64,000 bases of DNA from Rhodoferax sp. U11-2br (GTDB lineage Bacteria; Pseudomonadota; Gammaproteobacteria; Burkholderiales; Burkholderiaceae_C), in the NCBI RefSeq assembly GCF_018619435.1, contig NZ_JAHFZF010000003.1, positions 124,001 through 188,000 on the forward strand. Reading direction: 5' to 3'. How positions within the stretch are numbered: the stretch's first letter is position 1; each line of letters begins with the position of its first letter. Shown one piece after another: positions 49,994-59,505 of this stretch. The notes beneath the pieces are model-generated. The model was not told the origin of the DNA, searched no databases, and was given only the letters and a program-made list of their open reading frames with translations. Made by a program: the position numbers and the translations under genes.

Positions 49994-50767
49994 ATGTTGT
50001 CCCGAATCCGATCCGATATCCAATGCATTCTTGAACGTGACCCGGCTGCGCGCAGCACCTGGGAGGTGTTGACCTGTTACCCCGGCTTGCATGCGGTCAT
50101 CCTGCACCGGCTGGCCCATGCCTGCTGGACGCATGGTTTGAAATGGCTGGGGCGTTTTGTCTCCCACATCACGCGATTTTTGACTGGCATCGAAATCCAC
50201 CCCGGTGCCACCATTGGCAACCGCGTGTTTTTTGACCATGCCATGGGTGTCGTGGTGGGGGAGACTGCCGAGATTGGTGACGACTGCACCATCTACCAGG
50301 GTGTGACGCTGGGCGGCACCTCGCTCTACAAGGGCGCCAAACGCCACCCGACGCTGGGGCGCGGTGTGGTTGTGGGGGCGGGTGCGCAGGTGCTCGGTGG
50401 CTTCACCGTGGGTGACGGCGCCAAGGTCGGGTCGAACGCGGTGGTGACCAAGCCGGTGCCGGCCGGTGCCACGGCTGTCGGCAACCCGGCGCGCATCATT
50501 CAGGCCGAGCTTGATGTCAAACGTGAAGAGGCTGCCTCCAAGATGGGTTTTTCCGCCTATGGCGTGACCCAAAGCGACGACCCGTTGAGCCAGGCCATGC
50601 GTGGTTTGATCGACAACGCATCAAGCCACGAACACCAGATTGCGATGTTGTGGAAAGCCATCGACACCTTGCAGGCCAGCCGCGACAAAACCAACTGTGT
50701 GCCCGGCGACGCCACCCTGGCCGAACATTTTGAGGCCGACAAACTCAACCAGCTGGTGGGTAAATAG
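49994..50767 (+). CDS. cysE: Serine O-acetyltransferase
   Basis: A 257-residue hexapeptide-repeat acetyltransferase making O-acetylserine for cysteine synthesis. The N-terminal helical part ([20 protein letters not shown]) is followed by left-handed beta-helix repeats: [40 protein letters not shown] and [22 protein letters not shown]. The active-site His is in FFDHAMGVV. The C-terminal extension after about 180 is longer than in the shortest relatives. Confidence 0.95.
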   Translation: MLSRIRSDIQCILERDPAARSTWEVLTCYPGLHAVILHRLAHACWTHGLKWLGRFVSHITRFLTGIEIHPGATIGNRVFFDHAMGVVVGETAEIGDDCTIYQGVTLGGTSLYKGAKRHPTLGRGVVVGAGAQVLGGFTVGDGAKVGSNAVVTKPVPAGATAVGNPARIIQAELDVKREEAASKMGFSAYGVTQSDDPLSQAMRGLIDNASSHEHQIAMLWKAIDTLQASRDKTNCVPGDATLAEHFEADKLNQLVGK

Positions 50768-50779
50768 CTTCAGTATTCA

Positions 50780-50815
50780 TAGCTTCTAGCCCTTTCTGAA
50801 TAAGGGCTGGCAGCA
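50780..50815. repeat. Short palindromic repeat, copy 3, between cysE and mogA
   Basis: Perfect arms AGCCCTT (50788-50794) and AAGGGCT (50802-50808) with a 7-base loop, in the convergent space between cysE and mogA. A T-rich stretch follows (50817-50826), so it may serve as the cysE terminator. It is the intergenic member of a three-copy set in this window. Confidence 0.55.
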
Positions 50816-50823
50816 CTTTTTCT

Positions 50824-51423
50824 TTATAAGAACGAGCGAATAGCAGTTTTTGGCCGGAACGCATTGCACACCGCTGCATCTGTTTCCAGGTAGGGCCCAC
50901 CAATCAGGTCAATGCAGTAGGGTACAGCGGCAAAAATGCCGGGCACCCGCTGTTTGCCGTCGGAGTCTTTGAGGCCTTCCAGCGTTTCGGCAATCGCTTT
51001 GGGCTGACCCGGCAGGTTGATGATCAGTGTCTGATCGCGGATCACGGCCACTTGGCGCGACAGGATGGCGGTGGGCACAAAAGCCAGGCTGATCTGACGC
51101 ATCTGTTCACCAAAACCGGGCATCTCCTTGTGTGCCACCGCCAGCGTGGCCTCGGGTGTCACGTCGCGCAGCGCCGGACCGGTGCCGCCGGTGGTCAGCA
51201 CCAGGGCGCAACCAGCCTCCACCAGTGCAATCAGCGTGGTCTCGATCGTGGCTTGGTCGTCCGGGATCAGGCGTGGGTCAAACTGCAGCGGATTTTTGAG
51301 GACACGTGTCAGCCAGCTTTGCAGGGCAGGCAGGCCTTTGTCTTCGTAAACACCGCTGCTGGCCCGGTCGCTGATGGACACGATGCCGATCTTGACCGGT
51401 GGGTAGGGTGAGCCCGTGCTCAC
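50824..51423 (-). CDS. mogA: Molybdopterin adenylyltransferase
   Basis: A 199-residue MogA/MoaB-fold protein that adenylates molybdopterin before Mo insertion. The N-terminal VKIGIVSISDRASSGVYEDKG, the loop VLTTGGTGPALRDVTPEAT and the INLPGQPKAIAETLEG stretch identify it. The start is GTG 51423, overlapping the darP stop as GTGA. It is unrelated to photosynthesis. Confidence 0.94.
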   Translation of the reverse strand: MSTGSPYPPVKIGIVSISDRASSGVYEDKGLPALQSWLTRVLKNPLQFDPRLIPDDQATIETTLIALVEAGCALVLTTGGTGPALRDVTPEATLAVAHKEMPGFGEQMRQISLAFVPTAILSRQVAVIRDQTLIINLPGQPKAIAETLEGLKDSDGKQRVPGIFAAVPYCIDLIGGPYLETDAAVCNAFRPKTAIRSFL

Positions 51424-52073
51424 GATGCCTCGTTGCTGGCGCTAAAGGGTGGTGTATCGGCGTCCGGGTCGGGGATGGCGCCCAGGGCCTCACGCACCAG
51501 CTGGAAAATCTCGCGGTAAGCGCGGCCATGGCGCAAGGCAGCACCTGGCTTTTCGGGCACCGCGTCTTTGCGGGCCTGACGGATCAGGGCGCGCAATTGC
51601 TGGGTGTCGGTTGTCGGGTACTGCTCGATCCACTGGCCTGCGGCATCGTCCTGAGAGATCAGGCGGTCGCGCCAGAGTTCGGCCTGGTGCAGCGCCAAGT
51701 TCTCGGCTGCTGAGCCATTGGCCTGTTCGTCCAGTGCGGCGCGCACGGCATCCACCTCGGCTGGTTCGAGCTTGCGCATCATCTTGCCGATGTACTGCAT
51801 CTGGCGGCGTTTGCCCTCGAAGTTGGTGATGCGTTTTGCGTCGGCAATGGCATCGCGGAACTTGTCGCTCAGGGGCAGACGCGCCAGCAGATCACCGCGC
51901 AGGGTCAGCAACGCCTCACCGAGTTTTTGCAGCTCGGTGCTTTCGCGCTTGAGGTCGGTGCGGCTCAAATCGTCGGTGCCTTTGAGCTCGGCCTTGAGCT
52001 CGATATCGCGCTCGCTGCCCTCGGCCACGAACTCGCCGCGCACAAAATAGCCTTTTTTCAGTTTTCTTGACAT
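51420..52073 (-). CDS. darP: Ribosome-associated protein DarP (YjgA, DUF615)
   Basis: A 217-residue highly charged helical protein that associates with 50S ribosomal subunits during assembly. Landmarks: SRTDLKRESTELQKLGEAL, RRQMQYIGKMMRKL and EQYPTTDTQQLRALIRQARKD. Start chosen at ATG 52073 (MSRKLKKGYF); a TTG two codons upstream is open. It is divergent from pmbA, the usual neighbour in Burkholderiales. Confidence 0.93.
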   Translation of the reverse strand: MSRKLKKGYFVRGEFVAEGSERDIELKAELKGTDDLSRTDLKRESTELQKLGEALLTLRGDLLARLPLSDKFRDAIADAKRITNFEGKRRQMQYIGKMMRKLEPAEVDAVRAALDEQANGSAAENLALHQAELWRDRLISQDDAAGQWIEQYPTTDTQQLRALIRQARKDAVPEKPGAALRHGRAYREIFQLVREALGAIPDPDADTPPFSASNEAS

Positions 52074-52146
52074 AGCCAAGTATCATAGCCGCCGCTATGA
52101 ATAAACCCAAACGGACCTGAGTGCCAGCCACTCAGCCGCCTTCACC

Positions 52147-53589
52147 ATGCCTTCCATCGCTCCCAAAGCCTCCCCTCGCAAACGTTCCTCCTCTGCAACG
52201 CCGAGCAAGCCGAGACGCGCTCCGGCACCCGCCGAAGCCGGTTTTGCCTATAGCCGGACCTTTTTTGAGGATCTGGTGGACAGTGCCATTCACCACGCCA
52301 AAAAGCTCGGTGCCAGCGACGCCTCGGCGCATGCCTCCGAAGGCAGTGGCCTGAGTGTGTCGGTGCGCAAGGGCGAACTCGAAAACGTCGAGCGCAATCG
52401 CGACAAAGGATTGGGCATCACGGTGCATATCGGCCAGCGTCGTGGCAACGCCAGCACCTCGGATTTTTCGCAAAAAGCGATCAAACAAACCGTGCAGGCC
52501 GCGTATGACATCGCCCGCTTTACCGCCGAAGACCCGTTTGCCGCCTTACCGGACGAGGCCGACATTGCCCAGCCCAGCGATCAGCGCACTGACTTGGATC
52601 TGTTTTTCCCTTGGGCCATCACCAGCGAGCAGGCAGCACTTCTGGCCTTGCAGACCGAAAACGCTGCGTTGCGTCTGGACAAACGCATCACCAACAGCGA
52701 AGGTGCGTCGGTCTCTGCTCAGCAGTCGCATTTTTTCAGCGCCCACACCCATGGTTTTCGTGGTGGGTACGCCAGCTCACGCCACTCGGTGTCGGTGTCG
52801 CCGATTGCCGGCAAAGGCGCCAACATGCAGCGTGACTACTGGTACAGCTCGCAGCGTGATGCGGCCGACCTGGCCTCGCCCGAGGCGATTGGCCGCTACG
52901 CCGCTGAGCGCGCGCTGAGCCGCCTCAATTCCCGCAAGATCGCCACCACCGAGTGCCCGGTGTTGTTTGAATCACCGTTGGCGGCAGGTTTGCTGGGCGC
53001 CTTTGTACAGGCGGTCAGTGGCGGCTCTCTGTACCGCAAAAGTTCGTATTTGCTCAATTCGCTGGGCAAGCCCGTGTTTCCGAAACACATCGACATCCTC
53101 GAAGACCCGTTTGTGAAGCGTGCCAAAGGCAGCTCGCCGTTTGACGACGAAGGTGTGCGGGTACAGGCGCGCAGTGTGGTTGAGGCGGGCAAGGTACAGG
53201 GGTATTTTCTGGGCAGCTACTCGGCGCGCAAACTGGGCATGAAAACCACTGGCAACGCTGGCGGTTCACACAACCTGACACTCACCTCACGCCTGACCCG
53301 CGCGGGTGACAACCTGGATGCCATGTTGCAACGCCTGGGCACCGGCTTGTTTGTCACCGAGCTGATGGGCAGTGGTGTGAATTCAGTGACCGGCGACTAT
53401 TCACGCGGTGCCAGTGGTTTCTGGGTGGAAAACGGTCGCATTGCCTTCCCGGTGGAAGAGATCACGATTGCTGGCAACATGAAAACCATGTTCAAGGACA
53501 TCCTGGCCGTCGGTGCCGATACCTACAACCAGGGCGCCAAGACGGTTGGCTCGATCCTGATCAAAAAGATGAAGGTGGCCGGGAGCTGA
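52147..53589 (+). CDS. pmbA: Metalloprotease PmbA/TldE
   Basis: A 480-residue partner of TldD in the TldD/E metalloprotease, which clips peptides such as microcins and antitoxins. Family stretches: SDASAHASEGSGLSVSVRKG, ERNRDKGLGITVHIGQRRG, PFDDEGVRVQARSVVEAG and the C-terminal DYSRGASGFWVENGRIAFPV. As normal for TldE it lacks the HExxxH zinc motif found in TldD. The basic N-terminal 30 residues are variable. Confidence 0.95.
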   Translation: MPSIAPKASPRKRSSSATPSKPRRAPAPAEAGFAYSRTFFEDLVDSAIHHAKKLGASDASAHASEGSGLSVSVRKGELENVERNRDKGLGITVHIGQRRGNASTSDFSQKAIKQTVQAAYDIARFTAEDPFAALPDEADIAQPSDQRTDLDLFFPWAITSEQAALLALQTENAALRLDKRITNSEGASVSAQQSHFFSAHTHGFRGGYASSRHSVSVSPIAGKGANMQRDYWYSSQRDAADLASPEAIGRYAAERALSRLNSRKIATTECPVLFESPLAAGLLGAFVQAVSGGSLYRKSSYLLNSLGKPVFPKHIDILEDPFVKRAKGSSPFDDEGVRVQARSVVEAGKVQGYFLGSYSARKLGMKTTGNAGGSHNLTLTSRLTRAGDNLDAMLQRLGTGLFVTELMGSGVNSVTGDYSRGASGFWVENGRIAFPVEEITIAGNMKTMFKDILAVGADTYNQGAKTVGSILIKKMKVAGS

Positions 53590-53655
53590 AGTCCACTTCC
53601 CGCTTGCAGCCGGTGTCTCTCTAGCGGGCGCTTGCCCGACAAGTGATGCTCCCCG

Positions 53656-53982
53656 TCAGATATAAACGTCGACTTGGGACCCCAAGGCCTTGTCGCTGCT
53701 GGCGGCAGGCTGGGTCTTGTTCTGGGACGCACTGGCCTTGTTGGCCTGCTCCTGTTGTTTCTGATTCTGAATGGCCGCAATTTGTGCCTGGATGGCCAGG
53801 ATCTGGGCCTGCAACAACTGCACCTGTTGTTGCTTGGCCTTGGCGTCCATGTCGGATGTCGCCACGTCTCTCAGTTGCTGGGTAAGTTCCCTGACCTGCT
53901 TTTGCAGCTGGGCAATCTGGTTGGCGCTGCCTGCAGAGCTGCTTGTGCCCGATGTGGCGGAGGTGGACGTTGTGACTTGCAT
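53656..53982 (-). CDS. FlxA-like coiled-coil protein
   Basis: A 108-residue protein with a Thr/Ser/Ala-rich N-terminus, a strong coiled coil (about 22-80, with IAQLQKQVRELTQQLRDV and repeated IQAQIAAIQNQ), a Gln/Ser-rich linker, and the ending GSQVDVYI. This layout matches small FlxA-like proteins. Start taken at ATG 53982 because upstream codons encode unrelated sequence. Function is unknown; some relatives are associated with flagellar regulons. Confidence 0.7.
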   Translation of the reverse strand: MQVTTSTSATSGTSSSAGSANQIAQLQKQVRELTQQLRDVATSDMDAKAKQQQVQLLQAQILAIQAQIAAIQNQKQQEQANKASASQNKTQPAASSDKALGSQVDVYI

Positions 53983-54195
53983 GACATTGTCATCGGCACA
54001 AAACCTCGTGACTTGAGGCCCTGCGTTTGCAGCAGCCAGCAGCACCAGGCGGTTCTGGTAGCCAAGCCGGTTTGCTGGGCGACATCGCTCACACTGGTAT
54101 TCCTGGGAGGAAATATTTACACTCGCTGAGCGAGTCAATGCCTTCACCCATCACCCTGGAGTGCCACAGCATCCAGCGGTCAGTCAGGAGGAAAT

Positions 54196-55236
54196 ATGGC
54201 AAAGGCGTGGGTTTTCCTGTCACTCCTGTTGACCCTGCTTCCGGCATCGGCCATGGGTCCACCCCAAACACCGCCACCAGGGCCTGCTGCACAGGTGGCC
54301 AGATCGGTGGTTTTCATCGCATCGGACTACCGCAATGGCGGGGTCATGGGCGTTTACCGGGGCTTCGAAGAGGCCTCGCGCAAGCTTGGGTGGCAGGTCC
54401 GTCTTGAAGACGGTGGCGGGCTCAAGACTCAACAGGCGACGATCTTGATGCAGGTCTTGGCCACCCGACCCCAAGGCATTGTTTTTGGTGGTTTTGAGCC
54501 AGATGAGTTTGCCGAGTTGGTGGCGCTTGCCAAACAGAACCGGGTTGTTTTGCTGGGCTGGCATGCCGCCAAGGAACCCGGCCCGACCAAAGACCTGTTT
54601 GTCAACGTCTCGACCAGGCCGGTGGATGTGGCCAAACTTGCCGCTGCCTTTGTGATCCAGGACGCCATCGCGCAACAGCGCCAGGTTGGTGTGGTCATTT
54701 TCAATGACAAGCAGTATGCGGTTGCCAATGCCAAGACCGAGGCCATGAGAGCCACCATTCAGGCCTGCCAGGGGTACAAAGGCTGCAAGCTGCTCTCGGT
54801 CGAGAATGTACTGATTTCGGATGCGGCAGCTGCGATGCCTGCCGTGGTCCAGAAACTGGCCGCAGTCCACGGCGCGGCATGGACGTACAGCCTGGCGATC
54901 AATGATGTGTATTTTGACGAGATCAACTATCCGCTGATGTTGGTCAAACGTACCGATATTCGCCTCGTGTCTGCGGGCGACGGCTCCATCAAGGCGCTGG
55001 GTCGTATCGGTTCGGGGCTGTCACAGCAAGTCGCCACCGTGGCCGAACCTCTCAAAATGCAGGGATATCAGCTCGCCGATGAACTGAACCGGGCGCTCGC
55101 CGGTGTCGTACAGAGCGGGTTCCAGTCCAGTCCCATCTTGGTCACCACCGAGCTGCTCAAAACCACGGGCAGTCGGGGTATTGAGGCCAATCTGGATTTT
55201 GAAGCCGCCTACGCGGCCATCTGGGCCGGGAAGTAG
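54196..55236 (+). CDS. Periplasmic sugar-type binding protein paired with GGDEF/EAL enzyme
   Basis: A 346-residue periplasmic binding protein of the LacI/ribose-binding fold (peripl_BP_4 type). A signal peptide occupies residues 1-19 (AKAWVFLSLLLTLLPASAMG). The ligand-binding fold begins at VVFIASDYRNGGVMGVYRGFEEA and includes RPQGIVFGGFEPDEFAELV. AGGAGG precedes the ATG. No permease or ATPase gene follows; instead a membrane GGDEF/EAL protein starts 2 bases after the stop. A sensing role, presenting ligand to that protein, is therefore more likely than transport. Confidence 0.85.
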   Translation: MAKAWVFLSLLLTLLPASAMGPPQTPPPGPAAQVARSVVFIASDYRNGGVMGVYRGFEEASRKLGWQVRLEDGGGLKTQQATILMQVLATRPQGIVFGGFEPDEFAELVALAKQNRVVLLGWHAAKEPGPTKDLFVNVSTRPVDVAKLAAAFVIQDAIAQQRQVGVVIFNDKQYAVANAKTEAMRATIQACQGYKGCKLLSVENVLISDAAAAMPAVVQKLAAVHGAAWTYSLAINDVYFDEINYPLMLVKRTDIRLVSAGDGSIKALGRIGSGLSQQVATVAEPLKMQGYQLADELNRALAGVVQSGFQSSPILVTTELLKTTGSRGIEANLDFEAAYAAIWAGK

Positions 55237-55238
55237 CG

Positions 55239-58031
55239 ATGGGATTCCTCCGCTACTCCGTTCTGGCTGTCAGGGTCCTGGTATGGGTTCTGCTGGCCAG
55301 TCTGGCTGTGTTTGCCCTGACAAGCACCTTTGGCATTGCCTATGAGCGAAACAACGCCTTGCGCCATGCCCATGCGGATGTCCAGAATGCGGTCGAACAA
55401 AGTCTGTCTGCCATTGCGATGTCGCTGTGGCAATACGACGTGTCAGGGCTCAACGCCTTGCTCAGCGGCATGGTGCACTCGGATGTGGTGGTGCGTGTTG
55501 AGGTTTTGGGACTGGGCAAAACGGTGGCCGATGTCCGCCAGCCGGGGTTCAGCGGGCCCATCGACCGGGTGTGGAGCCTGCCGGTGCTGGCTCCAGACAA
55601 AAAGGCCACCATCGGTAGCCTGCGCATCTCTGAGTCTTATGCCGAGGTCAACGCCAAGGCCGCTGAAACACTGACAACACTGATCCTGATTGATCTGGTC
55701 AAGATCGTTGGCTTGGCGCTGGTGCTGTTCACCATTGTGTATCGCCAGGTGGCCCGACACCTGCATCAACTGGCGATGGAGGTGACCCGGCTGGGGTCGT
55801 CCGACACGGTGGCAGCACTGTCTGTGGCCCGCAAGAAGAGGGGCAACTACCGTGACGAGATCGATATCCTGGTGGATGCGCTCAACCGGTTCCTGACTGA
55901 GCGCAACGAGGAAATGCGAAGGCGTTCCGCTGCAGACAAGCAAAGACGGCTGGCCGAACAGGCATTGGTGCAAAGTGAAGAAAATCTGGCGATCACCTTG
56001 CACTCCATCGGGGATGCGGTCATTGCCACAGATCGGGCGGGACGGGTGACCCGCATGAACCCGACCGCAGAACGCCTGTCTGGCTGGACGCTGGGGGAGG
56101 CGCTGGGTCGACCTTTGCCAGAAGTCTTTGCGATCGTGAACGCGTCCACGCGCGAGGTGGTGGTTGATCCGGTGCAGCGTGTCATAGAACACGGCCAGGT
56201 GGTTGGGCTGGCCAACCATACGGTGTTGTTGGCCCGGGACGGCCAGGAGTACAAGATTTCTGACAGTGCCGCCCCGATTTGCCAGGCTGACGGGAGCATT
56301 GTGGGGGTGGTGCTGGTGTTCAGCGACGTCACCGAGAAATACCAGGCGCAGGAGGAGCTGCGTATTGCGGCCTGCGCTTTCGAATCGCAGCAGGGCATGT
56401 TCATCACCAATGCCGAGCGGGTGATCCTACGGGTCAACCAGGCCTTTATCCAGATCACCGGCTTTGGTGCAGAAGAGGTGGTGGGGAAAACGCCGCGTCT
56501 GTTCAGGTCGGGGCGCCACGACGAGCGCTTTTACGCCCTCATGAGCCAGGCTTTGGACAAGGAAGGGGCCTGGGCTGGCGAGATATGGAACCGGCGCAAA
56601 AGTGGCGAGGTGTATCCCCAATGGCTCAGCATCAGCGCGTCCAAGGACAACGCAGGTGCGACCACCCACTTTGTTGCTATCTTCAGCGACATCAGTGAAC
56701 GTCTGAACGCACAGGCACAGATTGACCGGCTGGCCTTTTATGACCCGCTGACCCAGTTGCCCAACCGCCGCCTGCTGTTGGACCGGCTGGCGCAAAGCCT
56801 GCACATCAGCACCCGCCACACGCGCAAAAATGCCCTGTTGTTTGTGGATCTGGACAATTTCAGAACCCTCAACGACACCCTGGGCCACCACCAGGGCGAC
56901 CTGCTGCTGATGCAGGTGGCGCAGCGCCTGAAAGCCTGCCTGCGCGATGGTGACACCGTGGCACGGTTGGGCAGTGATGAGTTTGTGGTGATGCTTGAAA
57001 ACCTCAGTGAAGACGAACTGGAGGCCGCGACCCAGGCCGAGACGGTGGGTGACAACGTGCTGCAGGCGTTTCATCGGGACTTCACACTGGACCACGGTGT
57101 CTACCACGCCACATCCAGCATCGGCATCACCCTGTTTGGCGGCGGGATCTTGGAAAACAGCGAACAACCGCTCAAGCGGGCGGAGCTGGCCATGTTCCAG
57201 GCCAAGGCGGCCGGGCGTAACACACTGCGCTTTTTCGAGACCCAGATGCAGGCCGATGTGTCAGCCAATGCCTCGATGGAAGCCGATCTGCGCGAGGCCA
57301 TCACCAAGCAGCAGTTTTTGCTGCATTTCCAGCCGCAGGTGGTGGGGACCGGCCGCATCACTGGTGTTGAGGTCCTGCTGCGCTGGCAGCACCCGGATCG
57401 CGGCATGGTGTCACCCGGAGAATTCATCCCACTGGCAGAAAAATGTGGCCTGATCCTGCCGATTGGACAATGGGTGCTGCAGGCCGCCTGCACCCAGCTG
57501 GCGGCCTGGGCGATGCAGCCGGATCTAGCACATCTGAGCATGGCTGTGAATGTGAGTGCACGCCAATTCAAACAAGCCGACTTTGTCGACAGTGTGCTGG
57601 CCACGCTGGCGCAAACCCGGGCTCCCGCCAAATTGCTCAAACTCGAACTCACCGAGAGCATGCTGGTCGATGATGTGGAGGCCATCATTGCCAAGATGGG
57701 TGCACTCAAGGCCCGCGGCGTGAGTTTTTCGCTGGACGACTTTGGCACCGGTTATTCCTCTTTGTCGTACCTGAAGCGTCTGCCCTTGGATCAGCTCAAG
57801 ATTGACCAGGGTTTTGTCAAAAACATTGTTTCCGATCCGAACGATGCCGCCATTGCCAAGATGGTGGTGGTGTTGGCCGAGAGCATGGGACTGTCGGTGA
57901 TTGCCGAGGGGGTGGAACTGCAGGCTCAGGCTGAATTTCTGGCGCATCAGGGCTGTCACGCCTACCAGGGTTATCTGTTCAGCCGCCCCTTGCCGCTGGA
58001 TGCGCTGGAATCCCTGGCACGGTCTGTCTGA
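55239..58031 (+). CDS. Membrane-bound PAS-GGDEF-EAL cyclic-di-GMP enzyme
   Basis: A 930-residue protein: membrane helix (about 7-30), periplasmic sensor (about 30-145), second helix (about 146-168), HAMP-like linker (170-225), PAS domain (about 245-365), second PAS (about 370-485), GGDEF (about 495-660) and EAL (about 670-920). The diguanylate cyclase signature is GSDEF rather than GGDEF. The phosphodiesterase signature is EVL, but NVSARQF, LELTESML, DDFGTGYSSL and the EGVE loop are intact, so c-di-GMP breakdown is the more likely activity. It is coupled to the binding protein gene upstream. Confidence 0.93.
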   Translation: MGFLRYSVLAVRVLVWVLLASLAVFALTSTFGIAYERNNALRHAHADVQNAVEQSLSAIAMSLWQYDVSGLNALLSGMVHSDVVVRVEVLGLGKTVADVRQPGFSGPIDRVWSLPVLAPDKKATIGSLRISESYAEVNAKAAETLTTLILIDLVKIVGLALVLFTIVYRQVARHLHQLAMEVTRLGSSDTVAALSVARKKRGNYRDEIDILVDALNRFLTERNEEMRRRSAADKQRRLAEQALVQSEENLAITLHSIGDAVIATDRAGRVTRMNPTAERLSGWTLGEALGRPLPEVFAIVNASTREVVVDPVQRVIEHGQVVGLANHTVLLARDGQEYKISDSAAPICQADGSIVGVVLVFSDVTEKYQAQEELRIAACAFESQQGMFITNAERVILRVNQAFIQITGFGAEEVVGKTPRLFRSGRHDERFYALMSQALDKEGAWAGEIWNRRKSGEVYPQWLSISASKDNAGATTHFVAIFSDISERLNAQAQIDRLAFYDPLTQLPNRRLLLDRLAQSLHISTRHTRKNALLFVDLDNFRTLNDTLGHHQGDLLLMQVAQRLKACLRDGDTVARLGSDEFVVMLENLSEDELEAATQAETVGDNVLQAFHRDFTLDHGVYHATSSIGITLFGGGILENSEQPLKRAELAMFQAKAAGRNTLRFFETQMQADVSANASMEADLREAITKQQFLLHFQPQVVGTGRITGVEVLLRWQHPDRGMVSPGEFIPLAEKCGLILPIGQWVLQAACTQLAAWAMQPDLAHLSMAVNVSARQFKQADFVDSVLATLAQTRAPAKLLKLELTESMLVDDVEAIIAKMGALKARGVSFSLDDFGTGYSSLSYLKRLPLDQLKIDQGFVKNIVSDPNDAAIAKMVVVLAESMGLSVIAEGVELQAQAEFLAHQGCHAYQGYLFSRPLPLDALESLARSV

Positions 58032-58135
58032 GCGCAAGTCGGGAGCCATTTTTATAAGGGAAACTGACTTATGGCCCTTTATATATAAGGTTTGCATGCT
58101 CTTTATTTTGATTGTTTTGCATGCGCTGCGCCCAA

Positions 58136-58177
58136 GAAAAACGCGCTGCAGACCGGGTGATCAACAGCGCGTTTTTT
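58136..58177. terminator. Bidirectional terminator between the GGDEF/EAL gene and livK-like gene
   Basis: AAAAACGCGCTG on the left pairs with CAGCGCGTTTTT on the right across a 16-base loop, giving a T-run on both strands. It lies between two convergent genes, as expected. Confidence 0.85.
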
Positions 58178-58183
58178 GAGGTA

Positions 58184-58201
58184 CCCCACTTGGCTGTGGG
58201 G
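58184..58201. terminator. Second hairpin before livK-like stop
   Basis: CCCCAC (58184-58189), loop TTGGCT, GTGGGG (58196-58201). It is a short G+C-rich hairpin 8 bases beyond the livK-like stop on the minus strand, with no T-run of its own; it may support termination with the adjacent stem. Confidence 0.45.
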
Positions 58202-58209
58202 TGAACAAA

Positions 58210-59361
58210 TCAGTTCAGCGCAACACGGGCTTTGCCCTTGAAGCTGTAGAGTGTGACCGCCGGGGTGGTCAGTTCACCCTTGGGGGTGAAAGCGATGTTG
58301 GCGGTGATGCCCTTGAACTGGGTCTTGCTGATGAAAGGCACATAGACCTGCGGATCGACCGAGTTGGCGCGTTTCATCGCGTCCACCAGCACAAAGGCTG
58401 CGTCATAAGCGTAGGGGCTGTAGATCTGGAACTGGCCTGGGAAACGTGCATCGTAGCGCTTCTTCCATTCAGGGCCACCCTGCATTTTTTGCACCGAGGC
58501 GCCGCCGGTGGCGCAAGTCACGTTGACCAGGTTGTCGGACAGGCTGGCGAGTTCGGGCAGTTTTTCGGTGCACAAGGCGTCACCACCAAACAGTTTCACA
58601 TTGGGCAGGCCCAGTTGCATCATCTGGCGCAGCAGCGGGCCGGCTTGGGCGTCCAGGCCGCCGTAGAAAATGGCGTCGGGCTTCTTGCTCTTGATCGAGG
58701 TCAGGATGGCGGTGAAGTCGGTGGCTTTGTCGGTGGTGTACTCGTTGGCAACCACTTGCACACCACGCTGTTCGGCGGTGGCCTTGAACACATCGGCCAG
58801 ACCCTGGCCGTAGGCTGTGCGGTCGTCAATCACCGCCACGGTCTTGATCTTGAGTGTGTCGTTGGCAAAATAAGCCAGGGCTGCACCCAGCGAGTTGTCG
58901 TTGGCGATCAGGCGGTAGGTGGTGTTGAAGCCGCGCTTGGTCACGTCCGGGTTGGTGGCAGCAGCGGTGATGTGCGGAATGCCACATTTGTTGTAGATGC
59001 TCGAAGCCGGGATGGTGGTGCCCGATTGCAAATGGCCCACCACACCTGCCACTTTGGAATCGCACAACTTTTGCGCCACGGCAGTGGCCTGGCGTGGGTC
59101 ACCGGCGTCATCTTCCGGGGCCAGTTCAAACTTGATCTTCTTGCCACCAATCACCAGCGCCTGGGCGTTGATGTCATCAATCGCCATGCGCACGCCGTTT
59201 TCTGTGTCCTTGCCAATGTGGGCAATACCGCCCGAGGTCGGGCCAGCGTGGGCGATGCGTACGGTTTGCACGTCTTGCGCATGCGCCAGGGATGAGCTCA
59301 GGGCCAGCACAGCAGCAGCTGTCAGGGTGAGCGAAGCAGCGGAGGAAGTAGAGGTTTGCAT
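58210..59361 (-). CDS. Branched-chain amino acid-type ABC transporter binding protein
   Basis: A 383-residue periplasmic binding protein of the LivK type. A signal peptide ends at ALSSSLAHAQD (about residue 28), followed by TVRIAHAGPTSGGIAHIGKD and the VVGHLQSGTTIPASSIYN segment typical of the Leu/Ile/Val-binding fold. Start chosen at ATG 59361, since the longer frame has no signal peptide at its front. No livHMGF genes adjoin it; its permease is presumably elsewhere. Confidence 0.92.
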   Translation of the reverse strand: MQTSTSSAASLTLTAAAVLALSSSLAHAQDVQTVRIAHAGPTSGGIAHIGKDTENGVRMAIDDINAQALVIGGKKIKFELAPEDDAGDPRQATAVAQKLCDSKVAGVVGHLQSGTTIPASSIYNKCGIPHITAAATNPDVTKRGFNTTYRLIANDNSLGAALAYFANDTLKIKTVAVIDDRTAYGQGLADVFKATAEQRGVQVVANEYTTDKATDFTAILTSIKSKKPDAIFYGGLDAQAGPLLRQMMQLGLPNVKLFGGDALCTEKLPELASLSDNLVNVTCATGGASVQKMQGGPEWKKRYDARFPGQFQIYSPYAYDAAFVLVDAMKRANSVDPQVYVPFISKTQFKGITANIAFTPKGELTTPAVTLYSFKGKARVALN

Positions 59362-59505
59362 GTGATTGATCAGAAGTTGCGAAGGTTTCAGGCGCCATGC
59401 GGCCCCTGAACCTGCGATCTTACTGTCTGCACACTTTCGGTGCGAGCATGCGTCACCTGGATCAATCCAAGTCAAGCGTGATTTACGCGGCTAATAAGCG
59501 TGCGC

